DNA of 64,000 nucleotides from G965218495 sp965262785 (GTDB lineage Bacteria; Bacteroidota; Rhodothermia; Rhodothermales; Bin80), in NCBI GenBank assembly GCA_965262785.1, contig OZ253559.1:2914001-2978000 (forward strand), given 5' to 3'. The position numbers were made by a program, and so were the translations under genes. Below, piece after piece: positions 45,406 to 55,211 of this stretch. The notes below the pieces were generated by a model. The model did not search any database. It worked only from the letters and a program-made list of their open reading frames with translations, and was not told where the DNA came from. The number at the start of each line of letters is the position of its first letter. Position 1 is the stretch's first letter.

Positions 45406-46735
45406 AAAGGTATTACCGCTCCAATCTCCCGCTCGCCGTCGTCCGTTTCTAAGCGCTGAAACCACGACACGGAGCAGGCTAGTACACCATGGAATTCTCG
45501 CCCAATTCCGTGGAAGGCAATGAGCATTTCGGTACGGTTGGTGCTTGGCAGCACCAACCGCAGCCAAGCCCGGTAAATACTCGTGTTCGCATAGTAGTCC
45601 AGCGCCCGCGCAGTCTGTATGATCTGATACCGATAGAAATGGCTACGTTGGCTATGCTCGTCCGCGCCGTCAACATAGTAGCTACCGTTTTCAAGGATAT
45701 CTGCCATTTCGCGCTTTAGGTCGCTGGCCACTTCATTCAACCGATATTCTGCCTGCCTTTGCAACGCTGCAGCGATGGACTTGGCTGCCTCCCATTCAGC
45801 AACGAGTGAATCCCGACGCTTTTGCAGCTGCTGCCGCACTGAAACGATTGTTTCCGCTACGCGTCGCTCTTGCCGGACATCCTCGGCAATGCTCAAAGCA
45901 CGAACGAAACAGTCATGCTGGATTTGTGTGAAGTGCTCAACCAGCGGCGCCAAATTGCCACAATCCGCAGTTTCCAGTGCGCCGATATATGCAGCCCGGT
46001 CCGTGCTTCGTACAACCAGAGGGAACCAGCCGGCCTTAATAAATAGCAGCGTCGCCAATGAGCGCGCGACTCTTCCGTTACCGTCCTGAAACGGGTGTAT
46101 TTGCGTGAACCGGTGGTGCAGCCAAGCAGCCTCAACCTCGGGCGCAACGTCGCTGCGCTGGTGATGCATACTGATAAGTCGCTCCATTTCCGAATCGACA
46201 CGCTCCGGCGGGCAGTACTCGTGGATGGTACCATCCAGGCGCCGGGGATTGTTTGGCAACACCTTGTATGCACCACGACGGAGTGGGACCGTTGTTTGCC
46301 TACCGAGCGAGTCAATGCTCTCTACCGTCTCTTGATGCCTGGTTATTAGGGCGTGCAGCTCCTTTATGTAGCTCGTGGACAGCGACCGCTCACCCTTAAC
46401 AAAGTCGAATAATCCATCAACTGCCGCCTCGTGATCGGTGATCATTGCAACCACCACATCGGGATTAGCGACGTGCTCGTGGGGAATCAGGTGCGCCTGG
46501 ATCCCGTGTTCAATGAGCAATTGGGTGATGCCACGGTCAAACGTATAGAGGCGCTCAATTAGTCCGGTTTCGAAGCCCATTCGCGCTTCAACTTTTTCTC
46601 GAACCGACTATAGGCCTCCTGATTGCGCAGTCGACGGCGCTGTTCTCGCCAGACAGAAGCCAAAGCGTTGAGCTCAGCCGTGGCCAGCTCAGCGTGCGAT
46701 TGGTAATCCTCTATCGGCCTCCATTTCTGAGACAT

Positions 46736-47237
46736 GGCTATCCCTCACAAATTTTGCAGCAATGCAGGCACCCCGACCTGTTTTCCAGCCTTGGGACACG
46801 CTGCAAAGGCATTACATCAGCTACAGCAAGTATATGCACTACGCTTTCGTTTCGCGCTACTGCGGCCGTTTTCCGAACGTCCTCGCCACCGCGTGCCCCT
46901 TCTGCTTAGGTTTAGTCTATTTGCCGCGTACGTTGCTGGCTGGCACCCTCACCTTGTAGCGCTAAACCTACTTCGATAAAAGCTGATGGCATGCGCCATG
47001 CATAGCACGCCCATTTCAATATTGCCCAAGATGCATTTGAACCACCGCGACCACGGCACCACGTTCGATCAACCCGACGCATGCTATATGCATAGTCCGC
47101 ACGCGGGTCGCGCTTTGGACCGACGAGCGAAATTGCAATTTTATCAATCTTCACCATAGCCGTTCTCAGTTCTGCGCGCACGTATCCGTCCTGGCCATAT
47201 CTTGTTTTGTTGGTCAACCTACGCAAACACACGACGC
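46736..47237. other. Intergenic region
   Basis: About 500 bases between the decayed fic gene and the rhodanese gene, transcribed away from each other. No supported gene. Confidence 0.35.
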
Positions 47238-47567
47238 ATGACCTCTGTCCAGGAAATTACCGTCCACGAGTTGAAAGCGCTCATGGATGCTGACCAGACG
47301 CCGTTCATACTGGATGTGCGGGAAGAGAAGGAGTACAAAATCGCGAACCTCAACGGGCACCTTGTTCCTCTGAAGAAAATCGTGGATCGCATGAACGAGC
47401 TCGAACCATACAAGAACGATCTTGTGGTCGTCCATTGCCGTAGTGGTAGTAGAAGTGTACAGGCGACTAAGTTCCTGCAGGCAACCGGCTTTAAGAACGT
47501 AAGAAACCTGCGCGGCGGCACCCTCGCGTGGAGCAAGGAAATTGATCCGTCGGTGCCCGCTTACTAG
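47238..47567 (+). CDS. Single-domain rhodanese-like sulfurtransferase
   Basis: A 109-residue protein. The active-site loop is VVHCRSGSRS, with Cys as the persulfide carrier, and the typical early motif is FILDVREEKEYKIANLNGH. The ending GGTLAWSKEI is also usual. The ATG at 47238 is chosen over the frame's earlier start at 47202, which adds non-family residues. Small rhodaneses move sulfur between proteins in the cytoplasm; the donor and acceptor here are unknown. It stands 130 bases upstream of miaA on the same strand. Confidence 0.9.
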   Translation: MTSVQEITVHELKALMDADQTPFILDVREEKEYKIANLNGHLVPLKKIVDRMNELEPYKNDLVVVHCRSGSRSVQATKFLQATGFKNVRNLRGGTLAWSKEIDPSVPAY

Positions 47568-47697
47568 GCCCATGGCACCTGATTCAGCAGGAAGTTCAGT
47601 CTTGATCGTGAGGCAACATTGCCCACCTTCCCAACCACTGAGCCCCACCCTGCCCGCAACAACCGCTTAGTCCAGTATTTCACCAACTGATGCGGCA

Positions 47698-48642
47698 ATG
47701 CCCCACCCGCTGTCAGATACGGATAGGGCGCCCATCTTGGCGCTCGTTGGCCCAACAGCGGTCGGAAAGACGGCAATCAGTTTAGCGATCGCGGAGCGGC
47801 TTAATGCGGAAATCATCTCAGCCGACAGCCGACAGGTCTACAAATCGCTGACGATTGGAACGGCCAAGCCGTCTCCCTGTGAGCTTGAGCGAGTGCCCCA
47901 TCACTTTGTTGGCGAACTTGGCCTCGAAGAATGTTTCTCTGCAGGTGCATTTGCCGAAAAGGCCAACGGACGTATCAGTGGCATCATTCGTTCCGGGCGC
48001 ACCCCTCTGATCGTCGGCGGCTCTACGCTGTACCTGCAGGCACTGATCCACGGCCTCTCTCCGGTCCCACCGGCGGATGCGTCCATACGAATGGCGCTGG
48101 AAGCGCGACTGAGCGGCGAAGGCAGCGGTGCTTTGCTGCAGGAACTGAAAACCATTGATCCGAAAAGCGCTAAGACCCTTGATCCAACGAAGACTCGGCG
48201 GCTGATCCGTTCGCTGGAAGTTTACTACCAAACTGGCAACACCCTCTCCTCCTACCTTGAGCAACGTACGTCTCCTCCCTTCCACTACGACGTCAAAGTC
48301 CTGACCATGAATCGCGCCCGGCTCTACGAAAGAATTGACAGGCGCGTAGACCAAATGGTTGCGGCTGGCCTCCTTGATGAAGTCCGCAGCCTGAAGACGC
48401 AAGGCTATCTGGCTACGCTTCCGTCCCTGCAGACAATCGGCTACCAGGAAGCATTTGCCCATCTTGACGGCGAAATAGCGGAGGCTGAAATGCTCCGCCT
48501 GGTCAAGCGGAATACCCGCCGATACGCCAAGCGGCAATTGACGTGGTTCAGGCGCTACGATGAGCAGCACTGGATAGACATTGACGCTCCTAATATGGCC
48601 CGGCTCGGCCGCTGGCGTGATGCCTTTAGCGGCACACTTTAG
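47698..48642 (+). CDS. miaA: tRNA dimethylallyltransferase
   Basis: A 314-residue enzyme that adds a dimethylallyl group to A37 of tRNAs reading codons that start with U. Motifs present: P-loop GPTAVGKT, ISADSRQVYKSLTIGTAKP, GGSTLYLQAL, and the tRNA-binding region TRRLIRSLEVYYQTG. The C-terminal RNTRRYAKRQLTWFRR is the family signature. Length is normal. It lies downstream of the rhodanese gene and may share a transcript. Confidence 0.95.
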   Translation: MPHPLSDTDRAPILALVGPTAVGKTAISLAIAERLNAEIISADSRQVYKSLTIGTAKPSPCELERVPHHFVGELGLEECFSAGAFAEKANGRISGIIRSGRTPLIVGGSTLYLQALIHGLSPVPPADASIRMALEARLSGEGSGALLQELKTIDPKSAKTLDPTKTRRLIRSLEVYYQTGNTLSSYLEQRTSPPFHYDVKVLTMNRARLYERIDRRVDQMVAAGLLDEVRSLKTQGYLATLPSLQTIGYQEAFAHLDGEIAEAEMLRLVKRNTRRYAKRQLTWFRRYDEQHWIDIDAPNMARLGRWRDAFSGTL

Positions 48643-48727
48643 CGGGCATGCAGCTGCTGGCCCAGCGCGCCCGGCCGACCCTGGATCAAAGCGACTCATA
48701 GGCGCACTGCGACCAGACGCTGACCCG

Positions 48728-49453
48728 CTAGAGCCTGCGAAACAGATCTCGAAGCCTGAACTCCCACACCTTGAATGCAGCCTCCCTGATGATGGCCTTG
48801 CTCATCTTGGACTGCCCCTCTGTGCGCTCGGTAAAGATGATAGGGATCTCCGTGAGGGTGTAGCCCTTGCGCCAGATGCGGAATTTCATCTCTATCAGAA
48901 ACGAATACCCGTTCGACTTGATGCGGCCGAAGTCAAGGCTCTCCAGCACGCGCCGGTGGTAACACAGAAATCCCGCCGTAACATCTCGTACAGGCAGACG
49001 CGTGATAACTCGGGTGTATATGCCGGCAAAGTACGACAGCATCAGGCGCGACAGCGGCCAATTGACAATTCGAACGCCGCCAATGTACCGAGAGCCGATA
49101 GCCATGTCAGCCTCGCCGTCCCGGACCGGCTCCACAAGACGAAGTAAGTCGTCCGGGTTGTGCGAAAGGTCGGCATCCATGCCGCATACGAATTCGTACT
49201 CTCCTTTCAGCGCATAGGCAAAACCTTCCAAATAGGCAGTGCCGAGTCCCAGCTTTTCCGCGCGCTCAATCATTGCAATGCGTCCCGGAAACGCATCGGA
49301 CAGCCCGCGAACAACCGCCGTTGTCCCATCCGGCGAACCGTCGTCAACAACTAGCACATCCATAGCGCCCGGCTGCTGCATGATCCGCTTGAGCGCGGTA
49401 CCGACGTTCTCGCGCTCGTTAAAGGTGGGGATAATGACGAGTGTCCGTGAAAT
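48728..49453 (-). CDS. Dolichol-phosphate-mannose-type family 2 glycosyltransferase, probable ATT start
   Basis: A GT2 enzyme of the DPM1 type, about 241 residues. Visible: RTLVIIPTFNERENV at the N-terminus, VLVVDDGSPDGT, the DxD region GMDADLSHNPDDL, GSRYIGGVRI and the C-terminal GQSKMSKAIIREAAF. It would move a sugar from a nucleotide donor to polyprenyl phosphate at the membrane. The conserved N-terminus lies upstream of the first ATG (49381), and between it and the upstream in-frame stop there is no ATG, GTG or TTG. The codon in the right place is ATT at 49453. Either this rare start is used or the start codon has mutated. Confidence 0.85.
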   Translation of the reverse strand: MSRTLVIIPTFNERENVGTALKRIMQQPGAMDVLVVDDGSPDGTTAVVRGLSDAFPGRIAMIERAEKLGLGTAYLEGFAYALKGEYEFVCGMDADLSHNPDDLLRLVEPVRDGEADMAIGSRYIGGVRIVNWPLSRLMLSYFAGIYTRVITRLPVRDVTAGFLCYHRRVLESLDFGRIKSNGYSFLIEMKFRIWRKGYTLTEIPIIFTERTEGQSKMSKAIIREAAFKVWEFRLRDLFRRL

Positions 49454-49787
49454 GAGGGTAAGGGCTCAGTTTGTAGTTGTCCTGACTCGCTTTTAACGAA
49501 CGAGCACGGGTTAGGCTCAGCATGCCAACCCCGTACGCCAAAGGTAGGGTGCGCAGGTGACTTTTGGCTATGGATGTGGTCACTAGCCGGCTCGCGCAAC
49601 GCTTTTCGCCCAATCGAATACTGCCACGTTCCCTTCAACTTTGAGCAGTCTTGGCCAATGCAGTCCTGCGCAATAGTCGCACTGCCGCTCACGCAATTCG
49701 GAATCCCGCCGACCAGTGGCGTCCTGCAGGGACCAGTGAGGCCTATGGGCGTACAACGCGCACCGTGAAAGTGCCCTGCCCTCCTGT
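49454..49787. other. Intergenic region
   Basis: About 330 bases between the divergent glycosyltransferase and the decayed fcl. Nothing supported. Confidence 0.35.
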
Positions 49788-50720
49788 ATGCGTCTCAATG
49801 CCAAACGCGATTGCATTTTCGTAACCGGGTACCGCGGACTGTTGGTCTTGGCCTTTTTGCAAAGGCTAACAAGCAGCGGCTACGATACCCTTCTCGAGCG
49901 GACACGGCAGGAGTTGAATTTGCCGGATCAGACCGCACTGAATCGCTTCTTTGATGCCTCATGCTTGGAGATCCTCGTTCTTGCCGCTGCGCGCGTGGAC
50001 AGCATCCTTGCAAATGGGACCCATCCGGCCGACTTTATTGGGGACAACTTTGCTATACAAACGCGCGTTTTACAGGCCGCGCAGATAACAGGCGCTAAAC
50101 GCCTTCTTCTCTTGGGCAGCATATGCCTCTACGGCCGGGAGGCACCGCAGCCACTAAAGGAGGACCACCAGTGCACACGGCCGCTAAAGCCCACCACTGA
50201 GTGGAATGCCGCGGCCAAAACCGAAGGCACAAGGAACTGCCTGGCACTGCGCAAGCAGCATGAATGTGATTTCGTCTCGCTGATGTCGGCGAATTATTGC
50301 GGACCGGCAAGTAATTCTGATCCGGAGACCAGTCATGTGCTACCCGTGCCTTTAGGCAACGTGCATCAGGCAATGTGCACCGGCACACGGTGCACTACGG
50401 TAGAGGGCACTGGCATGCCTCGACGCGAGTATCTTTACAGCAAGAAAACTGAAAATACCTGCCTACTTGCTTTGCAGCAGCCCAACGAGATGTTGTTTTA
50501 GGCTACGCCGGATGGCATCCAGAAGGTTAACATGGGGCGTGATGTGGCCACTGGAGCGCAGGCCGATATTTCTCGAGTTATCGTGGGTACAATGTGCACC
50601 GCATGGTATGATTCCTCAAAGCCTGACAGCACTCCTGGCAGGCTAGTGGATGTCTCACATAGACGCCACCTCGGTTGGCAGGTCCCAACCTCTCTGGAAG
50701 GCGGCATTGGCCTAACCTAA
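49788..50720 (+). pseudogene. fcl: Decayed GDP-L-fucose synthase gene
   Basis: Similarity to GDP-L-fucose synthase (WcaG/Fcl) runs through 49788-50501 (IFVTGYRGLLVLAF, ELNLPDQTALNRFFD, HPADFIGDNFAI, FVSLMSANYCGP, SDPETSHVLPVPL, GTGMPRREYLY). A stop follows, then the C-terminal part resumes in another frame to 50720 (SSKPDSTPGRLVDVSHRRHL, GWQVPTSLEGGI). The nucleotide-binding GxxGxxG is damaged (GYRGLLV), and the catalytic Tyr of YxxxK is lost (WNAAAK). The gene is therefore dead. It sits just upstream of intact gmd. Confidence 0.8.
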
Positions 50721-50746
50721 GCCTGAATGCTTCAAAGCAATTTTGC

Positions 50747-51796
50747 ATGAAACGACCGGTTGCGCTTATTACTGGCATTACTGGGCAAGACGGAGCGTAT
50801 CTAGCAGAATTCTTGCTGGACAAAGGCTACGTGGTGCACGGCATCAAGCGGCGCGCGCGGCTGTTCAGCACCCAGCGCATCGACCACCTCTACCAGGAAC
50901 CGACTGCGCAGGACGATGACTTTATCCTGCACTTTGGTGACCTCACCGACTCCACTAACCTGATTCGCGTGGTCCAGGAAGTGCAGCCTGACGAGATCTA
51001 CAACCTGGGGGCCCAAAGTCACGTTCATGTCAGCTTTGATACACCGGAGTACACTGCCAATGCAGACGCTATTGGGGTTTTGCGCCTTTTGGAGGGTATC
51101 CGCATTCTTGGTCTGGCAGACTCCGTCCGTTTTTACCAGGCATCCACGAGCGAGCTCTACGGCAACGCCGGCGCGAGCCCGCAAAACGAGCTTACCCCCT
51201 TTTGCCCCCGCAGTCCGTACGGAGTTGCCAAGCTTTATGCGTACTGGATCACGGTTAATTATCGCGAGGCGTATGGTTTCTTTGCCTGCAACGGCATCCT
51301 TTTCAACCATGAAAGCCCAATGCGCCGCGAGACATTTGTAACGCGCAAGATCACGCGTGCGGCTGCGCGCATCAAACTGGGTCTGCAGAAATGTGTCTAC
51401 CTGGGTAACTTGGACGCATCTCGGGATTGGGGTCATGCCCGTGACTATGTTAAGGGTATGTGGCTGATGCTTCAACAGGATGTGCCAGACGACTTTGTGC
51501 TAGCCACCGGACAGGCCACCACCGTTCGCGCATTCTGCGACAGCGCCTTTGCTGCATGCGGATTGGAACTCGAATGGCACGGCGAAGCGACCGGCGAACA
51601 CGCTATCTGCAAGCAGACCGGAGAAACGGTTGTTGCAGTTAGTACGCGCTTCTATAGGCCAGCGGAATCCAATCTGCTGGTTGGCGACGCAAGCAAAGCG
51701 CGTGCCATTCTTGGCTGGGAACCCCAATACACGCTGGGCGCGATGATTGAAGAGATGGTTGAAGCTGACCTTGAAGCTGCGGGTGCTGAACGTTAG
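50747..51796 (+). CDS. gmd: GDP-mannose 4,6-dehydratase
   Basis: A 349-residue short-chain dehydrogenase that turns GDP-mannose into GDP-4-keto-6-deoxymannose. Motifs: ALITGITGQDGAYLAEFLL (NADP binding), TSELYGNAGASPQNELTPF, the YxxxK active site in SPYGVAKLYAYW, FNHESPMRRETFVTRKI and DASRDWGHARDYV. The start is the ATG at 50747 (MKRPVALIT); the frame's earlier start at 50675 overlaps the fcl remnant. With fcl lost next door, its product may go to GDP-rhamnose, perosamine or another 6-deoxysugar, or to a second fucose synthase elsewhere. Confidence 0.95.
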   Translation: MKRPVALITGITGQDGAYLAEFLLDKGYVVHGIKRRARLFSTQRIDHLYQEPTAQDDDFILHFGDLTDSTNLIRVVQEVQPDEIYNLGAQSHVHVSFDTPEYTANADAIGVLRLLEGIRILGLADSVRFYQASTSELYGNAGASPQNELTPFCPRSPYGVAKLYAYWITVNYREAYGFFACNGILFNHESPMRRETFVTRKITRAAARIKLGLQKCVYLGNLDASRDWGHARDYVKGMWLMLQQDVPDDFVLATGQATTVRAFCDSAFAACGLELEWHGEATGEHAICKQTGETVVAVSTRFYRPAESNLLVGDASKARAILGWEPQYTLGAMIEEMVEADLEAAGAER

Positions 51797-52246
51797 CGTT
51801 GCTGCGTGATCGCTGTGCGGATACGTGCAATCGACTCCCGACGGCGCAACCTGCTCGCGCGAGTGGTAGCCCTGTAACCAATCGGCGTTCGCGTGCGACT
51901 GCTCGATCCTGAAAGTAGTTGCCTTGGTGTGCGTACTCAGAATTCGAATCAATGCTAACTGTGGCGCCGCGTTAGCCAAAGGCACTCACGGGCCAAAGTC
52001 GAAGGGCTCACTCATTGCCTCGGCCCTGGGCAGACTCGGGGCAGGCAATTCCGGTCTGGGCGCGGCATTGACATAGTTGGGTTTGTACCGCCAAGGCAGT
52101 CTGACCCCTGGCCGCAGTTCCTGCGGGGGATCAAGCAGGCTATGCGTGCGCAATTCGGCACAGCCTGCAGGCGCCTGTGCGAATCGCAGTGTAACGACAA
52201 CACTCTGAGTCACGTCATTGCTGCATGAGACCACATCTGGCCATCA
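51797..52246. other. Mostly non-coding region
   Basis: About 450 bases. A minus-strand frame at 51986-52234 (82 codons, starting MVSCSNDVTQSVVVTLRF and proline-rich later) could be a fragment of a secreted protein, but I cannot support it as a gene. Confidence 0.3.
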
Positions 52247-52814
52247 CTAATCTGCGTTCCACGCCAGGTGACGTTCGAATTCAGGACTTTGTATTGTGCA
52301 CACGTACACCATTTGGCGTGCCACTGCTGATAGGACGACTGCAGCGCACGAAATCGAAATGTGCAGCTTCTTAGCCAAGTCTGCCGAATCAGCAACTCGA
52401 TGGAGCTGCGATGCCTTCGATAAATGACCCTTCAAATTGGCTACGAGCGCCTTGACTTTTTCCGACACTCGACTTGAGTCGTACAAGACATCTTCCCTCA
52501 GCCAATCACCGCTCTGCACCTTCAAGGCGAGCACCACGGCTAACCCAGAGAAAACAGCTTCGAAGTGCAAAAGACCCTCGGGCTCGTCTGTATCCAGCTG
52601 CCATATCCTTCGCTGCGTCAATTAATGCCGGAGCGGCAGTGCAGCGTTGGTCATCCATCTGGACTAGGCGCTCAAATTGGGACAGGATCGCTAGAAAGCC
52701 AAATTCGGTTACGCTGATCACTCCAGTCGCAGAGAAAAAGTATGAATATCGTTGTCCTGGCAGGCCTGCCTCGAAATTGGCAAAAGCTCGCTGGACTATG
52801 CCTGAATTCAGCAA
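52247..52814 (-). pseudogene. Possible frameshifted hypothetical gene
   Basis: Two minus-strand frames run end to end: 52814 downward (MLNSGIVQRAFANFEAGL … LIDAAKD) and then, from about 52621 to 52247, a second frame (TQRRIWQLDTDEPEG, HFEAVFSGLAVVLALKVQ, ANLKGHLSKASQLHRVADSA). Both look protein-like in composition and hydrophobic pattern, as one protein with a frameshift near 52615 would. No family recognised. Chance overlap of two spurious frames cannot be excluded. Confidence 0.3.
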
Positions 52815-52910
52815 GCGACTTGGTTAAAAGCTGGCAGCGAGCCAGGAGACAGCACCCAGAATTGCGCCGAAAGACATGGGCGGCCAAGTCTAGAATTTAC
52901 CCTCACATAA

Positions 52911-54734
52911 TCATTCCAGGACAAAGAGCCGCTGCCTTTGCATGAGCCAACCACGGGATTCCTCCGCAAGGACGGACATGCCAGCGGACGCGAATTGCTT
53001 GCGCCAGCCAGCAGTCGTCCGAAACGCCAAGTGCTTTTCCTGCGCTGCCATATGGCGCCAGTGCCGCATACGGTTCGCAGCCTTGTCAAGCGCCGTGAGC
53101 ACTTTGAGACCAAAAGTGCTTTGGTAGACGGATTCAACGACGATCACGCGCTGCCGCGACACGCGGAGTGCCTCTTGCAAGACTTTGGCGGCATTCTCTG
53201 AATGATGTAACACGAAGTAAAGCACAACCACATCAAATGTGTTGGCGTTCCAGGGCAGCCTTCCGGGCTCACAGAGCGTATGCCTGAGCCCTGTCCTGTT
53301 CATATCCACGATGTCTGCTAGCGCTACCTCCGCTTGCATCACTCGCTGGATGCGCTCCCCAACGAATCCTTCTCCACATCCGAGGTCCAGCACAACGAGC
53401 GGCTTCTCAAGCCGAGGCAGATAGGGTCTTATAAAGTGCACCTTCTGCCGTGCCCTGTACCGCAAGACCGACAGTACCGCCCCCTGTCCGTGCTGGATGC
53501 CAACCAGAACGAGTCCACCGCCCCACCCAACGATGACGATTTCCCAATAAGGGCCACCGACATACAATAAGTAGGTCCCAATAGAAAATGCGCCTATCCA
53601 GTACCAAGGCCACGCAGGACGGTCCAGAAGCGTTGCAAGAAATAAAACAGAGAGCAGATACCAAGGGTGCACTGTTGTGGACAACACCAGGTAGAGCCCA
53701 ATTCCAACAAAGAACGCCTTTTCCAACGACCATCGGCGCCAGTAGTCGAGCGCATACAGTGCTGGCAGCCCCATCAAGAAACACCATCGAAGCACCGGAC
53801 CAATCTGCTTGCTGTAATCCGCTCCCGTAAACCAGTAAAAGACCTGCTTGATAGTGTAGTAGAGCCCAGCGTTGAATTCAAAAAAGCGTGCGTACAGATC
53901 CAAGGATTCCCTGACATGGGCCAGCATGTAAGGTGCAGCGAATGGAATGCCAATGAACCCCAATGCCAAGGCACCCGGCCACACAGCATTCCATCCGAAT
54001 CGGCGCCAAAGGAATGGAAAAAGCGCGACTGGAAACAACTTAACCCAAGTCGCGCCAGCCAGTGCAATAGATGCCCAAGCGCCCTTCCCTGCCCGGCTGG
54101 CACATATCACTGCAATCAGAAGTAGCAGGAGAAGCGACTCCGTGTGGCCCTGCCCTGCAGTTTCAAGAAGTACGAGGGGATTCCAGGCGTACAGCATCAA
54201 CGAACGAGCGCTGACAAGTCTGGCAAGAATCAACAGCGCCACAAGTTCAGCGAGTACCAAAATGCCCTTGATGGCAAAATGGCTAGCCATCCATCCCTGG
54301 CCGTAAAACAAGCTTCCGAAGGCGAACACATACTGGGAAAGCGGTGGATAAACAGAATAGAATGACTTCGAGTTGAGCCGCTCGTATGGCAATTCCCCGT
54401 GAAGCAATGCAAGCTCGGCTGCTTCGGGTTTAAATTCGTACGGATTGACGTGCTGAGCCTGGACGAGCCCATCCCACACGTAACGATATGCATCGTCGGA
54501 TAGCGACGGCGGCAGCCAAACCAGGGCCAACCGGAACGCAATGGCAAAAAACAAGACATCAAACAGGGCGATGCCCTTGCCCTGCCGCCACCAAATCCAA
54601 ACCAAGACGCCACAACCCGAGAGTGCGACGACAACTAGCGTCGGGAGCTGCGTACGATCCTGGGCAAGGACAGCAATTGCGAAGATGGCCCCTGTAAGAA
54701 CAGCCAGCAAGCATCTGGTAAGTAAAGATCGCAT
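52911..54734 (-). CDS. Polyprenol-sugar mannosyltransferase fused to a SAM methyltransferase
   Basis: A 607-residue protein from the ATG at 54734. Residues 1 to about 435 are an integral-membrane glycosyltransferase of the GT-C type with ten or more helices. The acidic loop motif SDDAYRYVWDG near residue 80 matches polyprenol-phosphate-mannose-dependent mannosyltransferases. Residues about 445-607 are a soluble class I methyltransferase: VLDLGCGEGFVGERI (motif I), a later DVVVLYFVLHHSENAA and RVSRQRVIVVES. The two activities in one chain suggest that a growing glycan or lipid-linked sugar is both extended and methylated. The upstream GT2 of the DPM1 type could make the donor, and gmd lies nearby. 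The fusion is in one frame with no sign of a junction error. Confidence 0.8.
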   Translation of the reverse strand: MRSLLTRCLLAVLTGAIFAIAVLAQDRTQLPTLVVVALSGCGVLVWIWWRQGKGIALFDVLFFAIAFRLALVWLPPSLSDDAYRYVWDGLVQAQHVNPYEFKPEAAELALLHGELPYERLNSKSFYSVYPPLSQYVFAFGSLFYGQGWMASHFAIKGILVLAELVALLILARLVSARSLMLYAWNPLVLLETAGQGHTESLLLLLLIAVICASRAGKGAWASIALAGATWVKLFPVALFPFLWRRFGWNAVWPGALALGFIGIPFAAPYMLAHVRESLDLYARFFEFNAGLYYTIKQVFYWFTGADYSKQIGPVLRWCFLMGLPALYALDYWRRWSLEKAFFVGIGLYLVLSTTVHPWYLLSVLFLATLLDRPAWPWYWIGAFSIGTYLLYVGGPYWEIVIVGWGGGLVLVGIQHGQGAVLSVLRYRARQKVHFIRPYLPRLEKPLVVLDLGCGEGFVGERIQRVMQAEVALADIVDMNRTGLRHTLCEPGRLPWNANTFDVVVLYFVLHHSENAAKVLQEALRVSRQRVIVVESVYQSTFGLKVLTALDKAANRMRHWRHMAAQEKHLAFRTTAGWRKQFASAGMSVLAEESRGWLMQRQRLFVLE

Positions 54735-55211
54735 GAGCAATAGTCACATACGGCGACCCTGCGGCCCGAGCAGCTAAGCTACGACGATTGGCGCACGCAG
54801 AAATGTTGGGTGATTTCGAACTGGCTAGCACAAGGCACTGCGCGACAAGCCCCCAACGAGCGGTAGTCACAAACGATATTCACCTGGGTATTGATACGCG
54901 CCCACGGGGGATTGCACAAAATTTAGTTGGGTTTCGGCGGCTTCTGCCGAGATGGGCCCTCAAAGTAGATATCTTTTGGCAATGGATTGGGCTTCGGGTC
55001 GAGAGTGTGGGTGCAAATGGGACGGTGCATGCCTATGTGGGCCCAATTGCGTGCTCACACGCGGATTTTCGGGCGTAGGCAGGCTCGTGGAGTGACTTTC
55101 CGGGCACGATATCCCGCAGGGATCCTCTGATCGCACGCGTAAGCGGCGATCTTGGCAGGGTGCAGCGCCTCAGAGCGTCCAGGCAGCTGCGGGTTTTGCG
55201 TTATGCCAGCG

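Larger units (their letters stand above)
43108..46735 (-). pseudogene. Second fic gene, frameshifted at its 5' end and split by IS1634-like copy 2
   Basis: The 5' part, 46735-46559, reads MSQKWRPIEDYQSHAELA… REWASKPD and stops. The family's next residues (ETGLIERLYTFDRGITQLL) continue in another frame from 46580, so one base appears lost near 46577. This frame has the Fic motif HPFQDGNGRVAR and runs to 45406, where the IS begins. Beyond the IS, with one AAA removed, it resumes at 43234 (LSDRVFLINYKESVAAVESR) and ends at the TAA at 43108, 41 residues later. As it stands the frame stops at 45348 within the IS. The ATG at 46580 could still give a shortened Fic protein with the whole core. Confidence 0.8.
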
